Shown here: positions 26,091 to 34,939 of the stretch, piece by piece
Numbering within the stretch: the stretch's first letter is position 1
How the letters are laid out: every line of letters starts with the position of its first letter
Source: Rhodocyclales bacterium
GTDB taxonomy: Bacteria > Pseudomonadota > Gammaproteobacteria > Burkholderiales > Rhodocyclaceae
Direction of reading: 5' to 3'
Assembly: GCA_026399435.1 (NCBI GenBank)
Contig: JAPLQX010000019.1
Coordinates: 90,535-154,534 of the forward strand
Length of the DNA: 64,000 nucleotides
The notes under the pieces: model-generated
Databases searched by the model: none
What the model saw: the letters and a program-made list of their open reading frames with translations, nothing else
Told to the model about the DNA's origin: nothing
Made by a program: the position numbers and the translations under genes

Positions 26091-27803
26091 TCAGGCTGCT
26101 TCGAAATGCTCCAGCATCAGTTGCACGGTCTGCGTTCCGTTCCATTCGTTGATATCGACGCGGAACGCGGCGCGGATGCGCCCCGGCACTCCGCTGGCAA
26201 ACCCGTCCGCAAAATTGAACTGGATCGCGTCGAAGCGCTGACCGCCTTTTTGCAGCTTGAGTTTGAGGTGCTTGTCTTTCAGGATGCGCTGGTTGAGCAC
26301 CTCGAAGCTGTCGGCGAACAGCGGCGCGGGGAAAGCCTGGCCCCAGACTTCCTGTTGCATCAGGCGCACGGCCTCGAGTGAAAAGTAGCCGGATTCGAGC
26401 GGGCCATCGGTTTCCAGCGTGCGCATGAGCTCTGCCGGAGAGAGCAGTTCGCGGCAGACCTTCTCGAAGCCGGCTTCGAATTCGGCGAGGCGATCTTCGG
26501 CGAGCGTCAGGCCGGCCGCTGCCGCATGGCCGCCGAAGCGCAGCAGTAGGCCTGGATGCCGCTTGGCGACGAGGTCGAGCGCATCGCGCAGATGAAGGCC
26601 GGGAATCGAGCGGCCGGAAGCCTTCAGTTCTCCGGCGTTGCCGCGGGCGAAGGCGAAGGTCGGGCGATGCAGCTTTTCCTTGACGCGACCGGCGAGGATG
26701 CCGATCACGCCCTGATGCCAGCCGGGGTCGAACAGGGTGAGGCTGGCCCGATTGCCGGCGTCGAGCGAGGCCAGCAGCAGCTCGGCGTCCTCGCGCATGT
26801 CGGTTTCGATCACGCGCCGCTCGCGGTTGATGGCGTCCAGCTGCTGGGCGATGTTCATGGCGCGGCCGGGATCGTCGGTGACCAGGCATTCGATGCCCAG
26901 CGACATGTCCGCCAGGCGGCCGGCGGCATTGAGGCGCGGGCCGAGGGCGAAGCCGAGATCGAAGGTGGCGGCGCGGCCCGGCTCGCGGCCGGCGACGGAA
27001 AACAGCGCACGCACGCCGGCCTGCATCTGGCCGCCGCGAATGCGCGCCAGGCCCTGGGCGACGAGGATGCGGTTGTTGCGGTCCAGCGGCACCACGTCCG
27101 CCACGGTGCCCAGCGCGACCAGATCAAGCAGCGCGGCCAGGTTCGGCTCCGGTTGTTCGCGGTAGGCGCCACGGCGGCGCAGTTCGGCGCGCAAGGCCAG
27201 CGCGACATAGAACATCACGCCGACGCCGGCCAGCGCCTTGCTCGGAAAATCGCACCCGGGCTGGTTGGGATTCACGATCACCTCGGCGTCGGGCAGCTCC
27301 TCGCCCGGCAGATGATGATCGGTAATCAGCGTCGCGATGCCGTGACGTTTGAGCTCCGCCACGCCTTCGACGCTGGCGATGCCATTGTCAACCGTGATCA
27401 CCAGGTCAGGCTGCCGCGCCGCCGCCAGCTGCGCTACGTCGGGCGAAAGCCCGTAGCCGAGCGTGAAGCGGTCCGGTACCAGGTAATCGACCGTGGCGCC
27501 CATCATGCGCAGCGCGCGCAGGCCGACAGCGCAGGCGGTGGCGCCGTCGCAGTCGTAGTCGGCCACGATCAATATCTTCCTGCCGGCAGCGATGGTATCG
27601 GCGAGCAGTGTCGCGGCATCGCGTGCGCCCTTGAGCTGGTCCGGGGGAAGTAGAGCGCTGCTGCGCGTATCGAGTTCGTCCATGCCGCGGATGCCGCGCG
27701 CGGCATAAAGCCTCGCCAGCAGAGGATGCAGGCCGCCCTGCTCGAGCGTCCAGGTGGCTCGGGGCGGAATGTCGCGCACGGTGATGCGGGTGCCTTGCGT
27801 CAT
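26091..27803 (-). CDS. recJ: Single-stranded-DNA-specific exonuclease RecJ
   Basis: A 570-residue 5'-3' ssDNA exonuclease for recombination and mismatch repair. DHH phosphoesterase motifs: IVADYDCDGATACAVG (motif I), TVDNGIASVEG (II), LITDHHLPGEELPDAEVIVN (III, the DHH box), AGVGVMFYVALAL, and GPRLNAAGRLADM. DHHA1 RFGGHAAAAGLTL is in the C-terminal part. The ATG at 27803 overlaps the stop of the upstream gene by 4 bases (ATGA). Confidence 0.95.
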   Translation of the reverse strand: MTQGTRITVRDIPPRATWTLEQGGLHPLLARLYAARGIRGMDELDTRSSALLPPDQLKGARDAATLLADTIAAGRKILIVADYDCDGATACAVGLRALRMMGATVDYLVPDRFTLGYGLSPDVAQLAAARQPDLVITVDNGIASVEGVAELKRHGIATLITDHHLPGEELPDAEVIVNPNQPGCDFPSKALAGVGVMFYVALALRAELRRRGAYREQPEPNLAALLDLVALGTVADVVPLDRNNRILVAQGLARIRGGQMQAGVRALFSVAGREPGRAATFDLGFALGPRLNAAGRLADMSLGIECLVTDDPGRAMNIAQQLDAINRERRVIETDMREDAELLLASLDAGNRASLTLFDPGWHQGVIGILAGRVKEKLHRPTFAFARGNAGELKASGRSIPGLHLRDALDLVAKRHPGLLLRFGGHAAAAGLTLAEDRLAEFEAGFEKVCRELLSPAELMRTLETDGPLESGYFSLEAVRLMQQEVWGQAFPAPLFADSFEVLNQRILKDKHLKLKLQKGGQRFDAIQFNFADGFASGVPGRIRAAFRVDINEWNGTQTVQLMLEHFEAA

Positions 27804-28810
27804 GGCGGCCCCAGTTTCGTCAATGCGCCCGGTTTGCGCCAGAACTTCCACAGATCATGGCGGCTGACATTCAGTTCGAACGCGGCGAGATCGCCGGGCG
27901 CCAGCAGGCGCAAGGCGTCGAGCCGTCCGCCGCGCAGGGCGTCGAGCACGGGCGCCAGCCAGTCGGATTCGAGGCGCGCCAGTTGCTCGCGCCAGACGAT
28001 CGCATCGCCGGTGCGGGCAGGGTGCTCCAGCGCGTCGTGTACTGCCAGCGGGCTGCGCGCTGCTGTGCTGCCGAAGCTGGCCGGCAACGCGGCGCCGTCG
28101 ATCTGCAGCAAACGAGCAATGCCTTGTGCGACGGGGTCATTGCTCCAGAGAGCGTCATGCGGACTGCCGGCGGCGCTGTTGTCGAGTTTGGGCAGGCGAC
28201 CGCCGCCCCAAGGCCAGAGTGAATTCACCACCGGCTGGCCGGTGGCTTGGCGCGCCTGATTCATCGGATGGGCATGCAGGATCATCTGCGCCTCGTTGAG
28301 CGCATGGCGCCACGGCGCATGGGCGGGACCTGCCGGCAGCGGCGCGGCGGAACGGCCGGCGGCTTCCGGCAAGGCCTGGAAGGCCGGAGCCGTAGCCGAG
28401 AGGCGCAGGTTCCAGTTTCCCGGCGAGATCACTTCCAGTTGGCCGAGCGCGGCAAAAATCGGCGCCAGCGCGACGGCGAGCGCGGTGGCTTCCTCGCTGC
28501 TCAGCTGCAAATGCTGCGGATCGTCGACGATTGCGGTGCGTTCCTGGAAGTTCAGCCGCACCGGATCGAGACAAAGCCACTCGGCCTCGCCGGTATGCTC
28601 CCGCAGCGCAAACCAGCGCAAGGCGGCGGCCGGAAGCGGCGCAGCGAGGCCGGTGAATTCGGCGAGGATGGCGGCGGTGTCCTCGGGAGGACGCTGACGC
28701 AGCCGGCCGCGTCCCAGGAGGGTGGCAAAGGCGGGCAGCGGCAGGTCGTAGGTGAGATCCGCGAGCGCCTGGCGCGTCCAGATGAGGCCAGGCACGATGA
28801 GCGTCAGCAT
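27800..28810 (-). CDS. Phosphoglycerate-mutase-like regulatory protein (RpfE-type annotation)
   Basis: A 336-residue protein of a betaproteobacterial family placed near recJ and often called regulatory protein RpfE or a cofactor-independent phosphoglycerate-mutase relative. Conserved segments: the N-terminal LIVPGLIWTRQALADLTYDL, the middle NEAQMILHAHPMNQARQATG and PVVNSLWPWGGG. The catalytic Ser and metal ligands of true phosphoglycerate mutase are not evident, so enzymatic activity is doubtful. Translationally coupled to recJ and divergent from lolC, with only 39 bases between the starts. Confidence 0.75.
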   Translation of the reverse strand: MLTLIVPGLIWTRQALADLTYDLPLPAFATLLGRGRLRQRPPEDTAAILAEFTGLAAPLPAAALRWFALREHTGEAEWLCLDPVRLNFQERTAIVDDPQHLQLSSEEATALAVALAPIFAALGQLEVISPGNWNLRLSATAPAFQALPEAAGRSAAPLPAGPAHAPWRHALNEAQMILHAHPMNQARQATGQPVVNSLWPWGGGRLPKLDNSAAGSPHDALWSNDPVAQGIARLLQIDGAALPASFGSTAARSPLAVHDALEHPARTGDAIVWREQLARLESDWLAPVLDALRGGRLDALRLLAPGDLAAFELNVSRHDLWKFWRKPGALTKLGPP

Positions 28811-28849
28811 GGCCGCATGTTAACATGCGCCGCCAACCCAATTTATCGA

Positions 28850-30103
28850 ATGAACTACGAACTCCTCATCGGTCTGCGCTACACGCGCGCCCAGCCGCGC
28901 GAAGGCGTTGCCAACCGATTCATTTCCTTCATCGCGCTGATTTCCATGCTTGGCCTGGCGCTTGGCGTGGCGGCGCTGATCGTCGTGCTGTCTGTCATGA
29001 ACGGCTTCCAGAAGGAACTGCGCGAGCGGATCCTCGGCGTCGTCTCCCACGTTCAGGTCAGCAGCGAGAGCGGCGAACTGGCCGACTGGAGCAAGGTGGT
29101 GCAAGGCGTGGCGCGGCATCCGCGGGTGAAGGCTGCCGCCCCCTACGTCCAGGCCCAGGGCATGCTGACCTTCGACGGCCAGGTGCGCGGCGTCATGGTG
29201 CGCGGCATCCTGCCCGACGCCGAAGACAAGGTGGCCGACTTCGCCCGTCACATGAAATCGGGCAAGCTCGGCCAACTGCTGCCCGACGAGTTCAACATCG
29301 TGCTCGGCAGCGAACTGGCCCGCGCGCTGCGGGCCCGGCCCGGCGACAAGGTCACCTTGCTGGCGCCGCAGGGGCTGGTCACGCCGGCGGCGATCCTGCC
29401 GCGGGTCAAACAGTTCCGCGTGGTAGGCATCTTCGAAGCCGGCATGTTCGAGTTCGACTCCGGCCTGGCCCTGATCCACATGAGCGATGCGCAAAAGCTC
29501 TATCGCCTGGATGATCGGGTCTCCGGCGTGCGGCTCAAGGTCGATGACCTCTTCGCCGCGCCGCAGATCAGCCGCGAACTGCTGCGCTATCTCGACATGG
29601 ATGCCTGGGTCAGCGACTGGACGCGCAGCCACGCCAACTTCTTTCGCGCCGTCGAAATCGAAAAACGCATGATGTTCCTGATCCTGCTGCTGATCGTCGC
29701 GGTGGCCGCCTTCAACATCGTGTCGACCCTGGTCATGGCGGTGACCGACAAGCGCGCCGACATCGCCATCCTGCGCACCCTCGGCGCGAGTCCGCGGAGC
29801 ATCATGGCCATCTTCATCGTGCAGGGCACCCTGATCGGGGCCGTGGGACTGGCCGCCGGCATCGCCGGGGGCGTGGCTCTGGCGCTGAACATCGACATCG
29901 TGGTGCCGGCGCTCGAACGGTTGCTGGGCATGCAGTTCCTGGCCAAGGACGTGTATTACATCAGTGAGCTGCCTTCCGACCTGCATTGGTCGGACGTCGG
30001 CACGATCGCTGTGGTGTCCTTCGTCCTCACGCTGCTGGCGACGCTGTATCCGAGCTGGCGTGCGTCGCGCACGCAACCGGCGGAGGCGCTTCGCTATGAG
30101 TGA
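28850..30103 (+). CDS. lolC: Lipoprotein-releasing ABC transporter permease LolC/E
   Basis: A 417-residue inner-membrane permease of the Lol system that extracts outer-membrane lipoproteins. It starts [19 protein letters not shown], typical of LolC/LolE, followed by a first membrane segment ([21 protein letters not shown]), a periplasmic domain (about 50-270), and three C-terminal membrane segments with [20 protein letters not shown]. The ATG at 28850 has the family-typical N-terminus; the long upstream frame is spurious. Only one LolC/E permease gene is present here, followed by lolD, so the transporter may use a homodimer (LolF-like arrangement). Confidence 0.93.
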   Translation: MNYELLIGLRYTRAQPREGVANRFISFIALISMLGLALGVAALIVVLSVMNGFQKELRERILGVVSHVQVSSESGELADWSKVVQGVARHPRVKAAAPYVQAQGMLTFDGQVRGVMVRGILPDAEDKVADFARHMKSGKLGQLLPDEFNIVLGSELARALRARPGDKVTLLAPQGLVTPAAILPRVKQFRVVGIFEAGMFEFDSGLALIHMSDAQKLYRLDDRVSGVRLKVDDLFAAPQISRELLRYLDMDAWVSDWTRSHANFFRAVEIEKRMMFLILLLIVAVAAFNIVSTLVMAVTDKRADIAILRTLGASPRSIMAIFIVQGTLIGAVGLAAGIAGGVALALNIDIVVPALERLLGMQFLAKDVYYISELPSDLHWSDVGTIAVVSFVLTLLATLYPSWRASRTQPAEALRYE

Positions 30104-30881
30104 CAAGCTTAGCCATCCCCCCGGCCCCCTTCCCGGGGAAGGGGGTGACGGTGGTTCGCCGCTGCGCGGTTCCGAGGAGAACGATGGCCGCGCCTTGGGG
30201 CGGCCCGGCGGCGCGGCTATTCTCGAATGCAACGGCCTGAGCAAGATCTTCCGGCAGGGAGCGGCCGAGGTGCCGGTCCTCACCGGAGTCGATCTGACAG
30301 TCGGCGCTGGCGATACGGTGGCCATCGTCGGCACCAGCGGGTCGGGCAAGAGCACCCTGCTGCATCTCCTGGGCGGGCTGGACAAGCCGACCGCGGGCCA
30401 GGTCTTGCTGCATGGCAGGGATCTGGCGCAGGTCGGCGAGGCGGAGCGCGGACAACTGCGCAACCAGTCACTGGGCTTTGTCTATCAGTTCCACCATCTG
30501 CTGATGGAGTTCACCGCCGTGGAAAACGTCGCCATGCCGCTCCTGATCCGGCGCCTGCCGCGCGCCGAGGCTGAGCGGCAGGCCACTGCGGTACTGAACC
30601 GGGTCGGACTCGGCCATCGCCTGAGTCATCGGCCCGGCGAACTGTCGGGCGGCGAACGCCAGCGTGTGGCGGTGGCCCGTGCCCTGGTCACGGAACCGGC
30701 CTGCCTGCTGGCCGATGAGCCGACCGGCAACCTGGATCGCGGTGCGGCCGATGCCGTGTTCGGCATCCTGCTGGAACTTTGTCGCGAGCATCATGCGGCG
30801 CTGGTGCTGGTGACCCATGACCTCGATCTGGCGGCGCGGGCGGCCAGGGTCATGCGGCTGCAGGACGGGGCGCTGGCTTAG
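30096..30881 (+). CDS. lolD: Lipoprotein-releasing ATPase LolD with repeat-derived N-terminal extension
   Basis: A 261-residue ATPase of the Lol transporter, overlapping lolC by 8 bases. Walker [13 protein letters not shown], signature [15 protein letters not shown], Walker [15 protein letters not shown] and the LolD-type [19 protein letters not shown] are all present. The family normally begins just before [13 protein letters not shown]. Here an additional segment of about 38 Gly/Pro-rich residues comes first ([20 protein letters not shown] and beyond), encoded by a dispersed element C at 30111-30165. No ATG or GTG lies in frame directly after the insertion and before LECNG, apart from the ATG at 30183 (MAAPWG is out of frame), so the extension is probably translated. 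Confidence 0.9.
   Translation: MSDKLSHPPGPLPGEGGDGGSPLRGSEENDGRALGRPGGAAILECNGLSKIFRQGAAEVPVLTGVDLTVGAGDTVAIVGTSGSGKSTLLHLLGGLDKPTAGQVLLHGRDLAQVGEAERGQLRNQSLGFVYQFHHLLMEFTAVENVAMPLLIRRLPRAEAERQATAVLNRVGLGHRLSHRPGELSGGERQRVAVARALVTEPACLLADEPTGNLDRGAADAVFGILLELCREHHAALVLVTHDLDLAARAARVMRLQDGALA
30111..30165 (+). repeat. Dispersed element C at the start of lolD
   Basis: AGCCATCCCCCCGGCCCCCT and CCCGGGGAAGGGGGTGACGG make a palindrome (CCCCCTTCCCGGGGAAGGGGG), followed by a second small hairpin (CGCCGCTGCGCGG). The same core recurs at 1038, 35959 (inverted) and 36025. Confidence 0.8.
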
Positions 30882-30894
30882 GAACTGTCGCGAT

Positions 30895-31440
30895 TCAGTC
30901 CGTGCCGTGCTGCTGGCGCCGCTGATGCCAGACGCGTATCAGGTATATCCGCCAGGCGACGCGAACCACCAGATAGCCGGCCAGCGCCAGCCCGGCGGCG
31001 AGCAGCACCAGGCCCAGGGCCAGTGGCGCGCCGAGGCCGATCATCCAGTCGATCAATGCGTGCATCCAGACAATCAGGCCGTCGTCGCCCGGTTCCGGTG
31101 GGGCGACAAAGTGCTCGTGCGCACCAGGTAGCACCCATTGGCCGATGGCGTAGGCGACGATGTAGAGCGGGATGATGGTGAAGGGGTTGGTGTACAGCGT
31201 GGTCAGCATCGCCAGCGGCAGATTGACGCGGAAGATGAGGGCGCAGATCGCCGCGCCCAGCATCTGCAGCGGCCCCGGAATCAGCCCGCAGAACAGGCCT
31301 GCCGCAACGGCGCCGGCCGCCGAACGGCGGTTAAGGTGCCACAGCCGCGGATGCAACAGCGTGTTCTCGAACGGCGCCAGCCAGCGGTTGCCGCGGATCA
31401 CTTCATGGTCGGGGAGGAACTTGCGAATGCGATGGCGCAT
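30895..31440 (-). CDS. DUF2062 family membrane protein
   Basis: A 181-residue inner-membrane protein of the DUF2062 family. It starts MRHRIRKFLPDHEVIRGNRW, with SAAGAVAAGLFCGLIPGPLQ, the conserved TNPFTIIPLYIVAYAIG motif, and a C-terminal membrane segment (LALGLVLLAAGLALAGYLVV). Three to four membrane segments. Function unknown. The start at 31440 is the first ATG matching the family. Convergent with lolD, with a gap of 13 bases. Confidence 0.88.
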   Translation of the reverse strand: MRHRIRKFLPDHEVIRGNRWLAPFENTLLHPRLWHLNRRSAAGAVAAGLFCGLIPGPLQMLGAAICALIFRVNLPLAMLTTLYTNPFTIIPLYIVAYAIGQWVLPGAHEHFVAPPEPGDDGLIVWMHALIDWMIGLGAPLALGLVLLAAGLALAGYLVVRVAWRIYLIRVWHQRRQQHGTD

Positions 31441-31469
31441 GTATTGTCTTGATCGAATTCCGCTTCGTC

Positions 31470-31562
31470 TCAGACGATGCGGATCGACAGTTCGCCGAAG
31501 CCGTGGCTGCTGCCGGCGACGGGTAGAGCGGGAATCGCGGCGGGGGGAATGACGTAGCTCAT
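31470..31562 (-). pseudogene. Possible remnant of a fumarylacetoacetate-hydrolase-family gene
   Basis: A 30-codon frame (MSYVIPPAAIPALPVAGSSH, then GFGELSIRIV and stop) whose start resembles the N-terminus of fumarylpyruvate hydrolase-type proteins (M-[SA]-[FY]-V-I-P-P-P...P-[ST]-[LV]-P-V-A-G-S-D). Those proteins run to about 230 residues; here a stop follows at once and nothing similar continues. I read it as a truncated relic. It could also be a chance frame. Confidence 0.35.
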
Positions 31563-31738
31563 GGCGGCTCCGGTAGAGGTTGGAATGATTATCGCCGATT
31601 GCCGGTTCCTCGCGATTGATGCCTCGGATCAATGGCCTCATAGAAATTACGGTTTTGACAGTGGCGATCCGGGAGGCGAAGAATGCGGCGAACCTGTCCA
31701 AAGAGGCGGACCCGCAACGATTCAATGGAGGAAACAGG

Positions 31739-32329
31739 ATGCGCCAGTATTCCGCTTTGCCCAATCGGCCGCTGCAGCCACGCACCGGCGTCCATCGCCC
31801 ATCTCAGGTATTGCCGCCCAGGGTCACGCTCGAAGATCCCGCGCTGGCGGTGATGACCGATTTCCAGAAAGCCACCGCCTTCGCCATCGACCCGGATGTC
31901 AGCGTCGATACCGCCGCGCGCATCATGCGTCGGCGCAACGTGCATCTGCTGCTGGTGATGAGCGGGGAGAATCATGTGATCGGCATCATCACTTCAAACG
32001 ATCTCCTCGGCGAAAAAACGCTGCAGTGCATCTCTGCCCGCGGCATATCGCGCGCCGATGCCCTGGTGAGTGACATCATGACGCCCGAGAGCCGACTCGA
32101 AGTCATCAGCATGGACGACGTCGTGTACGCTCATGTCGGTCATGTGGTGGCGACGCTCAAGGCCAAGGGGCGGCAGCATGCGGCCGTGGTGGACGAGGAT
32201 GCTTCCGGCCACCAGATCCTGCGCGGGCTGTTCTCCTGCTCCCAGATTGCGCGCCAGCTGGGTGAGGCGGTAGAGACCCCGGAGATAGCCCAGACCTTCG
32301 CCGAGATCAGCGTGGCACTCAAGGCTTGA
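31739..32329 (+). CDS. CBS-domain-pair protein
   Basis: A 196-residue protein consisting of an N-terminal tail (RQYSALPNRPLQPRTGVHRP) and two CBS domains (about 45-110 and 112-185): FAIDPDVSVDTAARIMRRRN, HVIGIITSNDLLG, VSDIMTPESRLEVIS, RQHAAVVDEDASGHQI, LRGLFSCSQIARQLG. CBS pairs bind adenosyl nucleotides; the output is unknown. GGAGGAAACAGGATG gives the ribosome-binding site and fixes the start. A longer frame from 31616 lacks such a site. Confidence 0.88.
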   Translation: MRQYSALPNRPLQPRTGVHRPSQVLPPRVTLEDPALAVMTDFQKATAFAIDPDVSVDTAARIMRRRNVHLLLVMSGENHVIGIITSNDLLGEKTLQCISARGISRADALVSDIMTPESRLEVISMDDVVYAHVGHVVATLKAKGRQHAAVVDEDASGHQILRGLFSCSQIARQLGEAVETPEIAQTFAEISVALKA

Positions 32330-32410
32330 GCCTGTTTCAGCAGGAGTCATGCGCCCGCGCTGCCGGGCGTTGACCTGCCGCGGCGCCGGCTGATGCCGGG
32401 CGCATGGTCT

Positions 32411-32537
32411 ATCCCGCCAGGGGATACCGTCCCCGGCGCGCGCCGGGGACATACCCCGCAAGGGGATACCGTCCCCAGCCTTCGCCGGGGACATATCCCA
32501 CCGGGGGATACCGTCCCAGGCAGGCGCCGGGGACATA
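32411..32537 (+). repeat. Three tandem copies of double-hairpin element B before comEC
   Basis: Copies at 32411-32453, 32454-32495 and 32496-32537, each about 42 bp: a short ATCCC-loop-GGGGAT stem, then ACC, then GTCCCCGGC-loop-GCCGGGGAC, ending ACATA. Copies 2 and 3 have small differences in both stems and the loop (cgcg, cttc, agg). The third copy ends at the base before the comEC ATG, so no Shine-Dalgarno separates them. Single copies recur at 57301 and 60236. Confidence 0.85.
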
Positions 32538-34904
32538 ATGCGGGCCATGCGCATTTTTGTCCTCGGTTTCGCTTGTGGTGTCTGGCTGTTGCAGCAGCAG
32601 TCGGTGCTGCCTTCCGTGCCGTGGCTTGCCGGTCTGGGGGCGGGTGCGCTGTTGATTCTGGCGTTGGCGTCACGCACCCGACCGGGAGAGTCGGCGCCGG
32701 TGGCGCGGCGAGCCGGTGCGGCGGCGCTGCTCGTGTCGGCAGCTGCGGCTCTGGGTTTTGTCTGGGCGGCCGGCTTCGCGCATCTGCGGCTGGCAGAAGA
32801 ACTTCCGGCGGCGATCGAGGGTCGCGACATCGAGCTGAAGGGCGTCGTGGCCGGTCTGCCGCAGGCCCTGGAACGCGGCGTGCGCTTCGAGTTCGATGTC
32901 GAACAGGCGGCGCCCGGCGTGCCGCCGCATATTTCCCTGGCATGGTATCGCGGCCGCGACGAAGCGGGCGATGATGCGTCGCCGCTGATCCCCGTCCGCG
33001 CCGGGGAGCGTTGGCGCTTCACGGTGCGACTGAAGCGGCCGCACGGCAACCTCAATCCGCATGGCTTCGATTATGAGGCGTGGCTGTTCGAGCGCGGCAT
33101 CCGCGCCACCGGCTATGTGCGCCCGCACAGTGCCGAGCGCATCGATGCGCAGGTGTGGCGACCGGGCTATGCGGTTGAAATGCTGCGCGAAACGATACGC
33201 GACCGTTTCCGCGCGGCGCTGCCCGATGCACCCTATGCGGGAATTCTGATCGCGCTGGCGGTCGGCGACCAGCAGGCGATTGATCCAGACTTGTGGCAAA
33301 CCTTCGCGCGCACCGGGATCACCCACCTGATGAGCATTTCCGGCCTGCACGTGACCATGTTCGCGGGGCTGGCCTACGCGCTGATCGGCTGGCTGTGGCG
33401 GCGTTCGGCGACTTTGCCACTGCGCCTGCCGGCCCAGCATGCGGCCGCGGCTGGCGGCTTCATCGCGGCATTCCTGTATTGCCTGTTGGCCGGCTTTGCG
33501 GTACCGGCGCAGCGCACGCTCTACATGCTCGGCGTGGTGGCTGCCGCCCGCCTGTCGGGCCGCGAAATGGCGGCCTCGCGCGTGCTGCTGCTGGCACTGC
33601 TGCTGGTGTTGCTGCTCGATCCGTGGGCGGTGCTGGCGGCCGGCTTCTGGCTTTCTTTCGGCGCGGTGGCGCTGCTGTTCCACATTGGCAGCGGACGCCT
33701 GGGGCCGGCGCACTGGCTGGTCGAATGGGGGCGCGCGCAGTGGGCTGTCACGCTCGGCATGCTGCCGGCGCTGCTGGCCCTGTTCCAGCAGTTCTCGCTG
33801 GTCTCGCCGCTGGCCAACGCCGTGGCGATCCCGCTGGTCAGCTTTGTCATCACGCCTCTGGCCCTGGCCGGGACACTGCCCTTCCTCACTCCGCTGTTGT
33901 CGCTCGCCCACCTCGTCACCGCATGGCTGATGATCTTCATCGACTGGCTCGCCGGCTTGCCGCTGGCCATGTGGCAGCAGGCCGCGCCGCCGCCGTGGTC
34001 GGTATTGCTGGCGCTGGCCGGCGGCGTCTGGCTGTTGCTGCCGCGCGGCTTCCCGGCGCGCTGGCTGGGAGTGCTGGCGTTTCTGCCGCTGCTGACCGTG
34101 GTGCCGCCACGGCCAGAATTCGGTACGGCCGAAGTCACGGTGCTGGATGTCGGCCAGGGGCTGGCGGTGCATATGCAGACCGCCACGCACGACCTGCTGT
34201 TCGATGCCGGGCCGGCCTTTTCGGCGGATGCCGACAGCGGTAATCGCATTATCGCGCCTTACTTGCGGGCGATGGGTGTGCGCAGCCTGGACACGCTGGT
34301 GATCAGCCATGCGGACAAGGATCACGAGGGCGGTGCGGCGTCGGTGCTGGCGGCGCTGCCGGTGGCGATCCTGAAAAGTTCCCTGCCCTTCGAGCACGCC
34401 CTGTCGGCGCAGCCGGTGCCCCAGGAGCCCTGCCGCGACGGCGACCGCTGGAACTGGGACGGCGTGCGCCTCGAGATGTTGCATCCCGGCACTGATCTGC
34501 TCTCGCGCAAGACCAACGACGTGAGCTGCGTGCTGCGCGTCACGGCGGGCGGCAAGTCGGTATTGCTGACGTCGGACATCGAGGCGGTTTCGGAAAACGC
34601 GCTGCTGAAGCGTCATGCGTCCGATCTGGCCGCCGATGTGATGACGGTGCCGCATCACGGCAGCCGGACCTCATCGACGCCCGGATTCATCGCCGCTGTC
34701 GCTGCACGCGATGTGGTTTTCCCGGTCGGCTATCGCAACCATTATGGCCATCCCAAGGATGACGTGGTGGCGCGCTACGTGCAAAGCGGTGCCCGGCTGC
34801 ATCGCACGGACACCGACGGCGCGGTGTGGATCGGTTTCGGCAGTGCAGGCATCGCGTTCCGTCACGAGCGCGTAGAGCGACAGCGTTACTGGCACGTCCG
34901 GTAG
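32538..34904 (+). CDS. comEC: ComEC/Rec2 DNA-uptake channel
   Basis: A 788-residue polytopic membrane protein for DNA import during natural transformation. It has the N-terminal DUF4131 domain (about 1-200), the competence domain with TGITHLMSISGLHVTMFAGL, GFAVPAQRTLYML and several membrane segments (about 210-500), and a C-terminal metallo-beta-lactamase-like domain (about 525-770) with VLDVGQGLAVHMQT, VISHADKDHEGG, LLTSDIEAVSE and VPHHGSRTSSTPGF. Start either ATG at 32538 or at 32547. Three repeat elements abut the start. Confidence 0.93.
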   Translation: MRAMRIFVLGFACGVWLLQQQSVLPSVPWLAGLGAGALLILALASRTRPGESAPVARRAGAAALLVSAAAALGFVWAAGFAHLRLAEELPAAIEGRDIELKGVVAGLPQALERGVRFEFDVEQAAPGVPPHISLAWYRGRDEAGDDASPLIPVRAGERWRFTVRLKRPHGNLNPHGFDYEAWLFERGIRATGYVRPHSAERIDAQVWRPGYAVEMLRETIRDRFRAALPDAPYAGILIALAVGDQQAIDPDLWQTFARTGITHLMSISGLHVTMFAGLAYALIGWLWRRSATLPLRLPAQHAAAAGGFIAAFLYCLLAGFAVPAQRTLYMLGVVAAARLSGREMAASRVLLLALLLVLLLDPWAVLAAGFWLSFGAVALLFHIGSGRLGPAHWLVEWGRAQWAVTLGMLPALLALFQQFSLVSPLANAVAIPLVSFVITPLALAGTLPFLTPLLSLAHLVTAWLMIFIDWLAGLPLAMWQQAAPPPWSVLLALAGGVWLLLPRGFPARWLGVLAFLPLLTVVPPRPEFGTAEVTVLDVGQGLAVHMQTATHDLLFDAGPAFSADADSGNRIIAPYLRAMGVRSLDTLVISHADKDHEGGAASVLAALPVAILKSSLPFEHALSAQPVPQEPCRDGDRWNWDGVRLEMLHPGTDLLSRKTNDVSCVLRVTAGGKSVLLTSDIEAVSENALLKRHASDLAADVMTVPHHGSRTSSTPGFIAAVAARDVVFPVGYRNHYGHPKDDVVARYVQSGARLHRTDTDGAVWIGFGSAGIAFRHERVERQRYWHVR

Positions 34905-34939
34905 GCGATAATCCGCGCCTGAACCTTGCGGTGCTTGCC

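Noticed and set aside
32411..32537. Tandem copies as a small CRISPR array
   Set aside because: The copies are directly adjacent with no spacers and contain two hairpins each; no cas genes nearby.
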